From positions 187,866,369-187,930,368 of the forward strand of contig CP136061.1 of NCBI GenBank assembly GCA_032622095.1: 64,000 bases of DNA, read 5' to 3'. This document shows positions 23,261 through 35,557 of the stretch, in pieces (within the stretch, counting starts at the first letter, position 1; each line of letters opens with the position of its first letter). A program made the position numbers and the translations under genes. The notes under the pieces are model-generated. The model searched no databases. It saw only the letters and a list, made by a program, of their open reading frames with translations, and was not told the DNA's origin. Source of the stretch: Siphonodentalium dalli (taxonomy: Eukaryota > Mollusca > Scaphopoda > Gadilida > Siphonodentaliidae).

Positions 23261-24239
23261 AATGCATCTTCCAAAATTTTATTTTCGGAGGGATAAATCT
23301 ATATTCTTTGACATTTAGACACATATGTGCATATTCTTTAACATTAAGACACAAATGTGTACCGCTCATCTATTGCACATTAAATATTAGTGCGGTTGCA
23401 AAATATTGCTTATGGAAAATTATAATATTGAAGAGCAGGTAGTACTACAGTATTATATGTCATAACTATAAAGGGATGAGAGGCACGAGATAAATTAATG
23501 TTATTGATGGAAGCTCAAAACACCACAAGTTTGATTTGAAGTTTAAAGATGACATTTTCATTAGAATACACATTAGCAGGAGTTTCTCAACATAAAATCA
23601 TCACAAAGTTGATTTGAATGAAAAAAATACAGACACAGTTGGCAGGTTGGATCAGGCAAATGATTTTATATTTACCAGCTATGGAGGATTGCCTGTCCAA
23701 TAGGAAGGTAATCGATCGAAGCAAAACGCATTTAGTGCCCAAAGCATGTACAATCTGCACAGAGCAAGCGTTCTGTGAGCAATTCCTTGAGTATGATAGG
23801 AGGCAACAACCCATAAAAGCTCTTTACTACATTGAAACCGTGTCGTCGGAGAACACCCGTGTTTAATTCCCACATATTGCTTGCATAACCTAAATTCAGT
23901 TACTGTACTATGATGGGGGAGACGTATTTCCAAAAACATTGATTAATTAGAAGCAATTTTGATCCTGCGCGAAGGACAATATGGCGTTTCCAACCTTCAA
24001 AAATGTATTGTTCTCAGTCTTTCTACAACCGATCACCATGAAATGTTGTATACCATGTTTTAAGATGTGACACTGGACGTGTGCCAAATTTGAGTTTAAT
24101 TGGACATACAGATGAAAATCGCGAAAATTGCGGTAGATAAACATATTTATTAATCAGCTATATACTAATCGGCCACAAATACCAGAACGCGACCTGCAGC
24201 ATAGCCATAGTCAATCTCTTCCTATAACAAGTTTTATAT
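23261..24239. other. Intervening DNA, nothing recognised
   Basis: Overlapping open stretches on both strands at 23587-23939 show no known domain. Confidence 0.4.
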
Positions 24240-24329
24240 AGTTTCCTCGGTATAAAATAATAAATATGAATCGAAGACCCTTCTATCAATTAAAGGGTTA
24301 CTATACACTAAATCCGGCCATTTATGGGA

Positions 24330-24740
24330 GCACCTCCTTTTATACTCAACATAATATATGCAACAAATGAATGATTTGAGCCATGGATAGGACCATATAT
24401 TTTGGGATTATTTGAATCAAACTAAGCTCTATATGAACCTAAATTAAAACAGTCGCATGTGAAATAAGCTCATATAGGTACTATTTAATCTATTTTTTCA
24501 CCGACACGACGAACCAGATGAATGCTCATTATAATGTGTTTTCACTGCGGCCCGCGCCATTCAACGGAATAACGGGTATAAGTCCTATATGAGCTTATTT
24601 CAGAATCATGAGGGTGAAGGAGAAGATCTCTCGATCTTTTCGACCATCATGGGCGCTTCGCACCCTACTACAACTTCTACTTCAGAATCAACTAAGTTCC
24701 ATACGAACCTATGTGAATATTTAGGTCCAATATGAATCTA
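24330..24740 (-). repeat. Diverged RepA copy containing a 72-bp insertion
   Basis: RepA words are present (CATTATAATGTGTTTTCACT, GGCCCGCGCCATTCAACGGA, CTTATTTCAGAATCA, ATATGAACCTA). The repeat is interrupted at 24609-24680 by a short sequence flanked by TTCAGAATCA duplications. Confidence 0.55.
24609..24680 (+). ncRNA. 72-bp inserted, foldable sequence with 10-bp target duplications
   Basis: Flanked by TTCAGAATCA at 24599-24608 and 24681-24690; the RepA homologues are uninterrupted at this point. It folds: GGGTG near its start pairs with CACCC near its end, and AAGATC-TCTC-GATCTT is a perfect hairpin. It may be a retroposed copy of a small structured RNA or a miniature transposon. I do not recognise the RNA family. 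Confidence 0.35.
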
Positions 24741-24949
24741 TTTGCTCGAGGATATGTTGGTTATCCTTATGCCAGGCAATAAGGTTTAAAATTTAGTGTT
24801 TTCTATTTCTTTTCCAAAAATTCATAATTCGCAGCAGGTGGTGTCAAATTTATTTTCGAGTCACAATCTGGTACAGTGATGAATTTTAATCATCCAACAT
24901 AGGGGTTCAGTGTGGGTTCTGAAGTATATTTTTTGTTTTTATCGAAAAT

Positions 24950-25930
24950 CGTTCAAATTCGATAGCTCCCATCTACATGTCCCATGACAATCGCCTGAAA
25001 ACTTTAACGAAAGTGTCAATGACACTGTGGCTAAACATGAGGAGTGATTGATTTTTGCGGAGCAATGAATATAATGATAAAGAAGAAGGAAAGTAACTAG
25101 AGGTCCCCCTGAAGATCCATATGAAGTTTGTTGATGACCGGATGAGGGATGTGGTCTGTATGGTGCGCCAAATAGTACTTTCCAAGATGGCCGCTGGCGG
25201 CCATGTTTTTCAACGAATTTCGGCCAATCTAGAGCTCACCTCGAAGATCCGTATGAAGTTTGTTGATCAACAGATGAGGGATGTGGTATGTACATGTAGG
25301 GTGTGCCAAAGGATTTAGTCATGCAAAGATTAAAATCCAAGATGGTACCGACGGCCATGTTTTTCATTGAAAATTGTTCAAATTTGATAGCTCCCATATA
25401 GAGGTGATTATAAACATACCTGTAAACTTCAATTATCTAATAAATGCGGACTGCGGGGTGTGCCTATAAACTCAAATTTGAAATCCAAGATGGCTGCTGG
25501 CAGCCATGTATTTTCACAAATTTCGGTCAAAATATGAAGTTTGGTGACGATCTGATGAGGGTGTGCCGAAGTATTTAGTCATACAAAGAGTAAACTTCGA
25601 GATGTCTACCGGCGGCCATGTTTTTCATCGAAAATTGTTCTAATTCGATAGCTCCCATCTACAGGTGATCACACTCGAGCCTGCAAAATTTTAAAATGAT
25701 CGGGACATAAATACGGTCCGTAGGTTGTGCCGGTGGATTCAAATTTCAATCCAAGATGGCTGCTGGCGGCCATGGTTTTCATCGAAATTCGAAAAATTCG
25801 ACAGCTCCCATCTGTAGGTCACACTGAAGTTACATATGAAGTTCGGTGAAAATCGGATGAGGAATGCGGCCTGTATAGGGGGTGCCGAAGGAAATTGTTG
25901 ACGGACCAACGGATAGACGATGGACGCCTT
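24950..25930. repeat. Satellite-like array with CCAAGATGGC(C)GC units
   Basis: About 1 kb of degenerate units of roughly 140 bp. Recurring blocks are CCAAGATGGC.GC..GC, GGCCATGTTTTTCATCGAAA, TTCGATAGCTCCCATCTA, ATGAAGTTTG.TGA and GATGAGG.ATG..G.CTGTA. It ends in ACGGACCAACGGATAGACGA followed by CAATAGCTCAA. No gene. Confidence 0.75.
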
Positions 25931-26109
25931 ACTCATTACATGATGACAATAGCTCAAACTTTAGTTTGTAAACTTGAGCTAAAAAACGCTTGAGAAAACA
26001 AATTGCAGCTTGCGGAAAAAACATATTTTTAGCTGATGATGACACACCCACCCCCGCCTTAATTTCCGAAACTTTTTCCCACCTCCCCTGCAATGCTGGC
26101 TTATTTTAT

Positions 26110-26365
26110 AATTGCGCGAAATCAGGAAGCTCATATTAGCATTATTCGAAAACTCAAATATGCTCTATATAGGCTTAACGCTGGTAAATAAAACAGCCCT
26201 AAATGAAATAATCCCGTATTGGCTTATTTTCGCGAGCACATACTGGAAAATAACAGGTCAAAACTCACGACTTACCGGATGTACGCTCTTTATAATGTGT
26301 TTTCACTGTGGCCCGCGACATCCAACGGAATAACGAATATAAATAAGTCAACTATGGGCTTATTG
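26110..26365 (-). repeat. Diverged RepA-like copy
   Basis: Contains GGATGTACGCTCTTTATAAT, GTGTTTTCACTGTGGCCCGC and CAACGGAATAACG in the RepA order. Confidence 0.45.
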
Positions 26366-26686
26366 CAGGTTGAGATGGAAATAACACCACCATCACAGCC
26401 AGTAGTGGAAACCGACGTAGAAGAGGCACCAAGGACTCACCGGTATCCCGCGATGGGACAGATGAGCGCTCATGCCTAGCAGATTGCAGCACAATCCAAA
26501 CAAATGGAATTACGGAAGATTGGAAACACGAACAAGCCGAAGAACGCACGCAATGCACGCCAGCAACAACAACAACAACAACAACGACGACGACAACAGC
26601 TTAAACAGATAAAACTACAAATGTCACCATCATCTTACGGAAAACTGCACCATCCACGAAAAAGGGAAAAAATACTTGTTTCTTAA
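26366..26686 (+). pseudogene. Unrecognised coding-like stretch with poly-Gln and one stop
   Basis: After an acceptor-like TATTGCAG, one frame runs for 106 codons to TAA with a single TAG at 26477-26479. It is Pro/Glu-rich at first (EITPPSQPVVETDVEEAP), then Gln-rich (a CAACAA tract coding eight Gln), then basic (RRRQQLKQIK). No domain is recognised. It adjoins a RepA-like repeat and may be an exon fragment carried by it. Confidence 0.3.
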
Positions 26687-26993
26687 TTTGTGTATGACAT
26701 GTATTAAAGGCAAAACACATGATGGGTTAAGGAAAGGGCATATACAAATCTAATATGAACCTATGTGAATAATAGGTCCAATATGAACCTATTTGCACGA
26801 GGATATGTTGCACTACACTGACATACTGCCCAGCCCATTAGGATGCCACATGGCCATGGAGTGCATTGGCTAACAATCTTGAACAATGTATGTGCACACA
26901 GCCTGTTCTTATATCGGCATTATTTGAATCAGAATTACGCTGTATATGAACCTAAATCAACTTACCAGATGTACGCACTTTATAATGGTCAGA
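26687..26993 (-). repeat. Diverged RepA-like copy, interrupted by RepB
   Basis: Carries AATATGAACCTATTTGCACGA and CAGATGTACGCACTTTATAATG. It stops abruptly at 26993 where RepB begins, so RepB inserted into RepA. Confidence 0.5.
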
Positions 26994-27470
26994 TTCGTCA
27001 TCTCCGGTTTAAACCTCCGAGTTTAAACCTGGTTTAAACTTACATTGGCGTCCAGCCAAACCGCGTCTAAGCTTAAGGGTTGCGTTTTTGTCGTTCAGTT
27101 GCCAGCTACTTGACAACTTTACTCGGTGATATGAGCATGCAGTAAAACAACCCTGTTACTAATCTGACCAAAAAGCCAGGCCGATATATTGCTTATTGGC
27201 ACGCCATAAATTATCGCGAATGCATGCACGCTCATTGGATTTATCCACTGAGAAACAAGTATCGTTCATGGATCAGTAATCCGATCTCATTCTGGGTTTA
27301 AATCAATCTGACTAAGGGCATGTCTTTCAACACGAGTTTCAGGCGCCGTTTGTCACTTTGTTTGTGATAGATTTTCTGCAAGATGCTTTACCCGAAAAGA
27401 CAAAATTTGGGGTATTTACATATATATCTGTATATATAAAAGAGTATGAAATCTGTCTATATATATTTAT
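26994..27470 (+). mobile_element. RepB copy
   Basis: Begins AGATTCGTCATCTCCGG, then GTTTAAAC blocks and CCAGCCAAACCGCG, and continues with about 430 bp homologous to 5535-5960 reversed (TTTATCCACTGAGAAACAAG, GATTTTCTGCAAGATG). The far end, at TCTGTCTATATATAT, has no matching inverted terminus here. Confidence 0.6.
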
Positions 27471-28134
27471 CCCACAGGGTTAGAGTGAAAGACAACAACT
27501 GGATTGTGTTTATAGCTACCTGTTTAGAAAAACATAATTATTTACAGGAAGCCGATACAATAAATGCAGTAGTAAGAAATACAAACATGTAGGTAACAAT
27601 TTCCTGTGGCACAATAACCGCATATAGATGTAGGCCAAAAGGGGGCAGACATCAATCAAATGTGTATTCCCAAAACAAACAGAAACAAAAAAACGGGGAG
27701 AGAGGGAGGGTTTTCAAAATAAGCGACCGTCTCCGCCGATAATTTTTTGGAAAGAAAGTTAACACAACCACTTCGCGCATCCCTTCCGGCAAAAAATATA
27801 GTTCCCACGATTATGCTCTACGAATTATTCCCATTCGCAAACTAAATAGCATTACTGCCAAAGCACTTGTACTTTATAACTATATTTTAATTTCGTCTAA
27901 GTACTTCGCAACATCGGTGTATAGCTTACTTATCTGAAATGTCATGCGTTATGTTCTATGCCAGTGAAAGATCTCGCGACCAAACATGTTTGCATTTGTA
28001 TACAATTTTGGTTTAAATTCACGCATCTGGTTAACCCTTTGGGATAAAATACGTTGCTCTTATACGACTATGTTTTATCACACAGGGTTAGTTCCTGGCG
28101 ATACCCAATTTTATTGACACAAGCACCAACATAT
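27471..28134. other. Intervening DNA, nothing recognised
   Basis: TTTATCCCACAGGGTTAG at about 27466 and TTTATCACACAGGGTTAG at about 28074 form a direct duplication about 600 bp apart. No gene. Confidence 0.4.
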
Positions 28135-28350
28135 GCGCCATTAGTCGCACATTTCGTCGCTTGTGTCGCTTTCGGCGCGGGCCGAAACATGCGCTAATGG
28201 CTAATGGCGCACATTTTGTCGCTTTCGGCGCGCCGAAACATGCGCTAATATCGCACATTTTGTGCCGTAAAGGCGTACATTTTGTCACTTTCGGAGCGTT
28301 ACTAATGGCGCATGTTTTGGCGCTTTCGGCGCGCACCGAAAGCGCCACTA
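28135..28350. repeat. GC-rich array of TTTCGGCGCG/CGCGCCGAAA hairpins
   Basis: Repeats of GTCGCTTTCGGCGCG, CCGAAACATGCGCTAATGGC and CACATTTTGTCGCTTTCGG, with palindromic cores. Open frames over it are repeat-driven. Confidence 0.65.
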
Positions 28351-28956
28351 GGAAGTGGCCCTAATAGTATTCCATATTTTAGTGTAGTTCTACTCAGTTT
28401 TGTGATAAACTCAGTTTTAGTTTTTGGAATTCGATCTCAATTAAAACAAGGTTTTATTGGCGTGATAATGTTATGATAATATCGCTAATTGTTTGTGGTG
28501 AATTGGCGATTATCGATATCTGATTTATCAGTGTCAAACGTCTCGTCTCTAAAATATACTTTTAAATATACTTTGAAAAAACATCAAAGCAAAACCACCC
28601 TACCTCAGTTTTTACTAAAACCTAGTTTGGTGGGTTTTTATTATTCGGTCATTTTTTTTCGCCCAGTATTGATGTTGTTTCTTCGCGTATATGGGAGTGT
28701 TTCCTTTCGAATTGAGGGAGGCGTTTATGCTCGGGTGTTTGCCACTAAATATCAATGTGCAGTTTATGTACACGAAGAGAGTCTATGTGGAATTCGGGGA
28801 GGCGATGTAGGTACTTATGAGATAACTTCTAACAAGTATGCCAGTGTGATGGATGATTTCTTGCTATATAGGTTTTTGCTATTCGCTCGCTCGGAGGTCG
28901 CATTGGCGACAGAGAGCATGGAGGGATCGGACTGATCCGTTCGACACGAAAATGAC
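28351..28956. other. Intervening DNA with an unsupported open stretch
   Basis: 28489-28935 (+) is open for 148 codons but has no recognised domain and a low-complexity Phe-rich middle. I do not call it a gene. Confidence 0.35.
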
Positions 28957-30186
28957 TTTTGGAACTGATTCCTTATTCACATAAAAAATGTCTCTTTCGG
29001 CATGGGTTGGTGGCCCGTCCAACTCCCCACAAGAAACACCCCATCCCTCACCCGGGGGAGTACTACCATGAGGGTAAATGGAGTATGGACAATTTTCAAG
29101 AACGGTAAGTATTTCGGCCAATGTGATGGTATGAGTGTGTGGCTCGCCCCAAATAACCCATAGAAACACCCAACCCCACACATCGGGGGCGGGGGGGGGG
29201 GGTACCACACGAGGGGTGAAAATGGGATATGGACCATCTTCGAGAACGGCAATGATTTCGGCCAATTTGACGTCAGCAGTGGGTGGCCCGCTCCAAATAC
29301 CCAATAGAAACACCACACTCTCTTCCCTGGGGTATAGACCATTGTATCGCTTATTTGCCAAAGTTTTTCTTTCGGTGAGTTGTAGGGCATGGGTGGGTGG
29401 CCCGCCAAAATACCTCTAGAAACATCCTCACCCCGGGTTACCACCAGAGGGGATGAACATGGGGGTGGCCCACCCAAATGCCCCCTAGAAACTCCGCAAC
29501 CCCTCACCCCGAAGTCTATACCATATTTTCACCCGCTCGGGTGGTACCACCCGGGGGAGGGGTGGGATGGTGATGTTCCTATGGGGTATTTGAGGGCGGG
29601 CCACCTACTCATGCTGTCAAATTGCCGAAATCCTTACGGTTCTCTGAAATGGTCCATATCCCATTTCGAATGAGGGGTGGGGTGTTTCTATGGGGTATTT
29701 TGGGCGGGCCACCCACCAATGCCGTAAAATTGACCGAAAGAGGAATATTTTTTTTTGCGAATAAGGTATGAAATGGTCCATATAAAATTTTCATCCCAGC
29801 AATGTGGTACCAAGGGGTATTTGGGGTATTTTGAGCGGGCCACCCACTCCTGCCATCAAATTGTCCGAAATCCTTACCGTTCTCGAAAATTGTCCAAACC
29901 ACATTTCCAACTCCTCGAGTGGTACCCATCGGCTGAGGTGTGTAGGGGCGGGGTTCTATTGTGAATTTTGGTCGGGCAACCCACCCATGCTGTCAAATTC
30001 GCCGAAATCCTTACAGTTCTCGAAGATGGTCCATACCCCATTTTTTCCCGTCCGGATGGTTCCCCCTCCACCGGTGATGGGTGAGGGTGGTGGTGTTTGG
30101 GGGGGGGGGTGTACCCACACATTCCGAATAAAATTTACCGAAAGAGATATTTGTGCGAATAAGGAATAGGGAATAAGTTCCAAAAC
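28957..30186. mobile_element. 1.2-kb foldback element with internal inverted tandem repeats
   Basis: The ends TTTTGGAACTGATTCCTTATTC and GAATAAG..TTCCAAAA are inverted, each followed inward by CTCTTTCGG/CCGAAAGAG. The interior consists of repeats of GGTGGCCCGC, AGAAACACC, GAAAATGG.CCATA and CCGAAATCCTTAC.GTTCTC. They run one way in the left half (to about 29470) and the other way in the right half. The long open frames on both strands result from these GC-rich repeats. No transposase frame. Confidence 0.75.
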
Positions 30187-30502
30187 TCATGTTCATCCAT
30201 GATATTAGATAATAACTAACCGCTATACATTGGACCGTGAATTCGTCATAATTTCTCAAAGCGCACGGGATTAGATATCGGCAACCGGGCGCGTGACCCG
30301 ACAATGCATTGACAAGTAGCCATAATAAACAGACAGACCATGCCTCCTATATATATATATCCTTGCAACTGAACAATTGTTGCCCACATGTAACGAAATC
30401 GACCAAATCAATGTCGTCCCCGCGGTCGAGTAAAACTTGGTTTTACTACTAACACCTAGTTTATACTGGTAGATTAAACTATGTCTAAACTGGAAATGCC
30501 GA

Positions 30503-30617
30503 TTCGGACCTCAAGGTTCACATGCTGCAATGGATCGTTCATGTCCCATTTGGGACTATGAATTCCAGATTCAACGATGTAAAGCCGAGAAGCATTTGTC
30601 ATATATAGATGCTAAGA
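30503..30617 (+). mobile_element. ORF1-only retroelement copy 4, left half
   Basis: Plus-strand match to the third zinc-knuckle region of ORF1 (AAGGTTCACATGCTGCAATG, CCCATTTGGGACTATGAATT). It stops at GCTAAGA. The next homologous base resumes at 35558, so this copy was split by about 4.9 kb of inserted DNA. Confidence 0.7.
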
Positions 30618-33600
30618 TGATTGTTTATTTGTATAATATTTACAAGCTTATGACAATGGTGATAATAAACAAACAAAAATGATATTATACAGGAGCGACA
30701 TGGCCCTGAAGGGCCGTCTTCCTGTCGCCCCTACGTATACACATATGATGTGGCAACTAATGAAGTGAAATGATAATGGAAAGGATATAATGTAGTTCAT
30801 AATAGACGAATAAAGAATCCAAACCACTTATGGGATACATCTATATGATTTTTAATACATATGTATTTGTTGTATTCACGGGCTTATAATAAATATGTCA
30901 CTAATGATGGGGGTATGGCCGGGGCTGTTTCGATTCTTTACTGGTTAAGAAAATAATGGCTTCCGATTATCAAATTCATTGAAAGATCGTTGTTGCTGAA
31001 GCAGGTATTTGTTTCAGCTAGGTTATCGAGGAATTCATATATCGTCATGTAGGAAGCAATTTCTCGTTTCGTCCCGCCAAAATGTTAAGGTGAACATACC
31101 AGACTGCATTACAATGATTACAATGATGGGAAGATTAGGGGTCAATGCTATATTAAGCCACTTTACAGTCTTGACAAAATGAGTTGTTGCATTTAACTTT
31201 TGTCGCATATTGCGATAAATAGTTATTTTTCAATTCTTTTTTAAATGTATTTAGAAATCTGATATTTTTGAAATTTTTATCGAATGAGTTCCATATGCAC
31301 GGAAACGCGTGTTTGGGTAATATAGAAGTAAAAGTCGTTCTCGGGGTTAATGTTGTCAAGTTGCCAGCTTGTCGAGTATTAGCAGTTGTATATTCGAACG
31401 AATTATCAAATGATTTCGGAAGATTTCCTTTTGTTCAATCAAATACAAATGTAGCCGATTGTAACCGATACATGTCATAAAATTTCAGAATCTTTTCTTT
31501 GCGAAATATGGGCTCTGTGTGGCTCCTATACGTTATGTTTGCCATGATACGGGTGGCTTTTTTCTGTTTTTTGAAAATTATATTTCCAGTGTCAGCATGG
31601 CCTCAAATTGGCAACCCATATATGAGATGACTGTGGATTAGAGAAAAGTTTTCAAACAGTTTTTGGGAAGTATACGTTTAACCTTATTGATGCAGTACAT
31701 TGCATTGGATATCCTTGTTTTTACCATTGATATGTGACGTTTGAAGGTGAGATTTTCATCAATATTAATTCCGAGGAATTTCATACATTGTTCCGGTCTA
31801 ACGTTTCCAATTCGTGTTAGTGGCTCGTTGTTCAGTTTTATTTTAAGAATATTCCATTTGAAGTCATTATTAGTTCGGTGTAATAACATGTACTTACTTT
31901 TTGTTATATTAATAACCAATTTATTGCTACAACACCAATTGTGAACTTTTTTCAATTCTGAACTAACTTGTTTTTCAATTTGGCGGTGGTCATTTCCAGA
32001 AATATGGAAGGTTGTGTCGTCTGCAAATGAAAGTATATTCAAACACGTGCTATTGGGCATATCGTTGACGTATATGAGAAAAAGTATCGGTCCTAAATTC
32101 GATCATTGAGGCACCCCACAGCTAATATTGAGCATATTTGATTTTTCGTGTTCGATTTCAACATATTGCTGTCTTCCCTCTAAGTATCTCATGAACCATT
32201 TCTTGGTTATGCCCATAATACCACAATGGTCAAGCTTTTGGAGGAGTATATCATGACTGATTGTGACAAATGCCTTTGAAATGTCAAAAAGATTGCTAAT
32301 GTAGAGTCTCGTGTCTTTTTGTCGTTATTCTCATCAATACGATGTAATAAATGAAGTAATGGGTGGGTTGTTGAGTGGTTTGCTCTAAATCCAAATTGGT
32401 TTTCGTGGATGATGTCACATTTTGTTAAGAACGAGTTTAAACGTTTATGCATAAGTTTTTCCATAATTTTAGAGAAATCGGAAGGATACTGATTGGTCTG
32501 TAATTTTCAATATTTTCACGGGCACTATTTTTGTATATTGGAGATTTTCATTTTTTTAGGAACGACACCTTGTTTGAAAGGTTAATACTTCTCATTAGCT
32601 TCATTGATATATTATAAAAGTCTACACAACTTTTATTGGACATTTTGGTGCATGTATCTGAAAGGAAGAAGTTCTTTTGGTTTTTTTTCTGACATATAAT
32701 CAAGAGGTTGTATATCATGAATTTTCTCTACTTTATCAGCTGTATTTGACCTATTGTTGCGAAATATTTGTTAAATGATTGCGCAAAAGTTGCCGGATCT
32801 GAAATTGTTCTGTTTCGAAATTTTAGATTTTTTGGAAGACTATGTGAACATGTTGATAATTTAAGAGCATGATAATTGAGTTATAGTGGTGGTTTTTGCT
32901 CTTCCTTGTCAGTTGGTTGAATATTTTACAATATGTTTTATATTTATCTATATTGATTGTCGATGGCTGTGCTAGTTTTATGTTGAACAACTTACTTTTA
33001 TTCAACGATGATTGCAATAAACCGTTTGTAATCCATGGTTCCCTTTTGATATATTTTTTCCTTTGTTCGGTGTATCTGAGAGGAAAGGCTTGCTCATATG
33101 CTGATATATATTGTCCTATAAATTTATCATAAGCTTGTTCTGCTGAATTGCAGCCGAAAACTAAGTCGAACGATAGACTGCCTAGGATTTCTTTAAATGA
33201 ATTTAGATTTTTTTCATTAATTATTCGAATGGGTTCTAGGGATTGTTGTGCTGAGTTTGTATCATTTTGATGTAATTCATTTTCAATGTAATACGTTGCA
33301 AAATGACCAGAGACATCTGATAATATAATTCCGCAGTCATATTTCCACTTTGAGTTCGTATGGATATGGTCAATCAATGTTGCTGAGTAGTCCGTGACCC
33401 GAGTAGGTTTTGTAGTCACAGGGAGGTAACCCCGCTCAAATATGTTATCTATAAAATCACCGGTTTTCAAATGATTATCAGAGTTTAGTAGGTCAATATT
33501 GAAGTCCCCAATCAAAAATGCTTTAGTGTGCGATTCATTGAGTTTGACCATTATGGCATCTATGTAAATCATGAATTCATCGATAGCTACTTTTGGGGCT

Positions 33601-34140
33601 GTGTTAGGTCTGTATGTTACTCCTACCACATATGAGTTTTTTTGTTAGGATTAATTTCAACAAATAGCGTTTCTGCTACGTGTGGTATAAATACAGATAA
33701 GTCAGGTCTATTTCTAAATGTTATGCCATGTTTGATAAATAATCCAACCCCACCTCTACCATCGTCGTTATCTGGACGCGTTGCGTATTCGAAAGGTTGA
33801 TACCTGGGTAACACATATGTTTCCATGATCCGGAATATTTCAGATAGGGCTATGACGTCCAAGAAATTGTTGTTGTTTTGGATGTTACATAATAAATCTT
33901 TGAATGAATCCCAGTTCGAATTTAGGCTTCGGCAGTTAAGGCGTAACAATGAGGTGCCTTTCTTTGATTTTGTTATATTGTCCCGGAATTGAATGGGTGC
34001 ATAATAATCACAAGAGTGATTCATGAGTTCGTATGGGTCGATTTTTTCATCACAGTCATCTCTCCAATTTCTGTTTGTGAAGTCAAATTTTCTACCAGCC
34101 TGGAGTTCACCAAGATTTATTTCACCGATCATGATATTTA
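30618..34140 (-). mobile_element. LINE (CR1/L2/Jockey-like) with endonuclease and reverse transcriptase, degenerate
   Basis: A minus-strand non-LTR element. The AP-type endonuclease is split by a one-base frame change in an A7 run near 33640: part 1 (34132-33623) has LLRLNCRSLNSNWDSF and GRGGVGLFI; part 2 (33629-32823) has TYRPN, IGDFNIDLL and SDVSGHF in place of the usual SDH. The reverse transcriptase follows in pieces: ENQFGFRANHSTTH (32464-32207), then CGVPQ with a TGA where Gly is usual (about 32105), then LSFADDTT in 32060-31638 with conserved palm and thumb sequence. Several frameshifts and stops make it inactive. The 3' end at about 30618 abuts the split retroelement copy 4. 34141-35557 may be its 5' region or further insertions. 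Confidence 0.8.
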
Positions 34141-35557
34141 TTGTTTTCCTTTTTTGAGTTATTACTAAAGCCCAATTGGTGACATTCTAGAATTATGGAG
34201 AGGAACTCGAGCATAATTAGACATTGGTGGTTTGGATACTCGCTATCAAATACATTATGCATAAACATTAATATAATATGGAAATATATTGGTGGGAAAG
34301 CGTTGCATTCGTTTGGTCCATTGTATTAAAATAAATCAAATATTTGGGATTTTCGCTACATTACTGGTGTCTATGTAATATAGTACGTTCACGCATATGT
34401 TTATAATTTATAGTTGTTTACTATAATAACATGTATGGGGAAGTATATCTATAGGACATAGTAAAGTTTGTTTTGGTTATTTATTGATATGTTTTTTGAG
34501 ATTAATTTATTACTGTTTATTTTAGTAATCGGTTAAAATTGATCATACGAATGGTATATTCCAGTATTCCAACTATAAATCAAGGCAACGTGTAACTCAA
34601 GGTAAACGTGTGTCCTGCCACAGCACCGCCATACCAGTGACCCATAACATAATATCGCCAAAACACGAAGAATAAATATAAACCCTAAGGAAGATTATAT
34701 CATAATTCATGTATATATACAATGCTAATTGCCAGTGTTGTCAGATCGGAACATCGGAACATCAACATAACCATTCTCTGACAGGACCACATTTACCAGG
34801 TTTAAAGATTTAAAGGTGGTCTATCTCTTCGCGGTATTTCTTATCACATCTGTGGGACAGTTTTAGAACAGAAATCCGGGCGAAAATGTTCGGAGTACCC
34901 AAAAGAGCGTAGTACGAAGGAGAACTCTATCTTGTTAGAATCCTCAATTATGGAGTTTATATTAAAAAATGTTGTTGTAATTATGGAAGAGATAGAACAT
35001 TCCTACCTCCTTTCATATTTGATATATCACAGATTACCCGCAGAAAATGCAATAAATGAGTATATGTACTAAAACAATAAAAAAATACGATAATAATAAC
35101 ATAATCGAGGGGTTAGGGTACGTCCATACGCTGGCAAGTCTGCACGGCACGTTATCGCGGAAACTTCGTCACAGAACACTACATTGCGCCAGAATATGAA
35201 CGGAAACACGCACACAACATGCACACATACCAAAGCGAAAGACATGAGAAGCAAAATCCATGTAGCTTCACCTGCAACGGCGCTACCGGAACCTGCCCTC
35301 AAATACATGTATGCTTTATTCTTGCGAGATAATTGCATGCTATTTACAGGCAAATTCCGACAGCACCACTACAGGAGGAACCACAGGGATCCCACCTCGC
35401 ACGTAGTTGGCCCTGATACATATGTGCATGCCTCCGTCCATACTCCGGCACCATACCGCTCTCCACGACAAAACGACCGCAAACCATACCGTGCAAACCC
35501 GCCAGCGCATGCGTATTTGTCTGCGTTATTTAGCGAAAGTGGGTCAAGTGGAACATA
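34141..35557. other. DNA between LINE and right half of copy 4
   Basis: Part of the insertion that split copy 4. No endonuclease or ORF1 signature recognised. Overlapping open stretches at 35069-35581 on both strands have no known domain. This could be the LINE 5' UTR/ORF1 or a second insertion. Confidence 0.4.

Noticed and set aside
28489-28935. 148-codon plus-strand open frame
   Set aside because: No recognised domain, signal or splice context, and a Phe-rich low-complexity centre. Kept only as an unsupported stretch.
28879-30304. Many overlapping open frames of 69-176 codons on both strands
   Set aside because: They fall in the GC-rich foldback repeats and encode Pro/Gly-rich repeats in every frame, with no domain.
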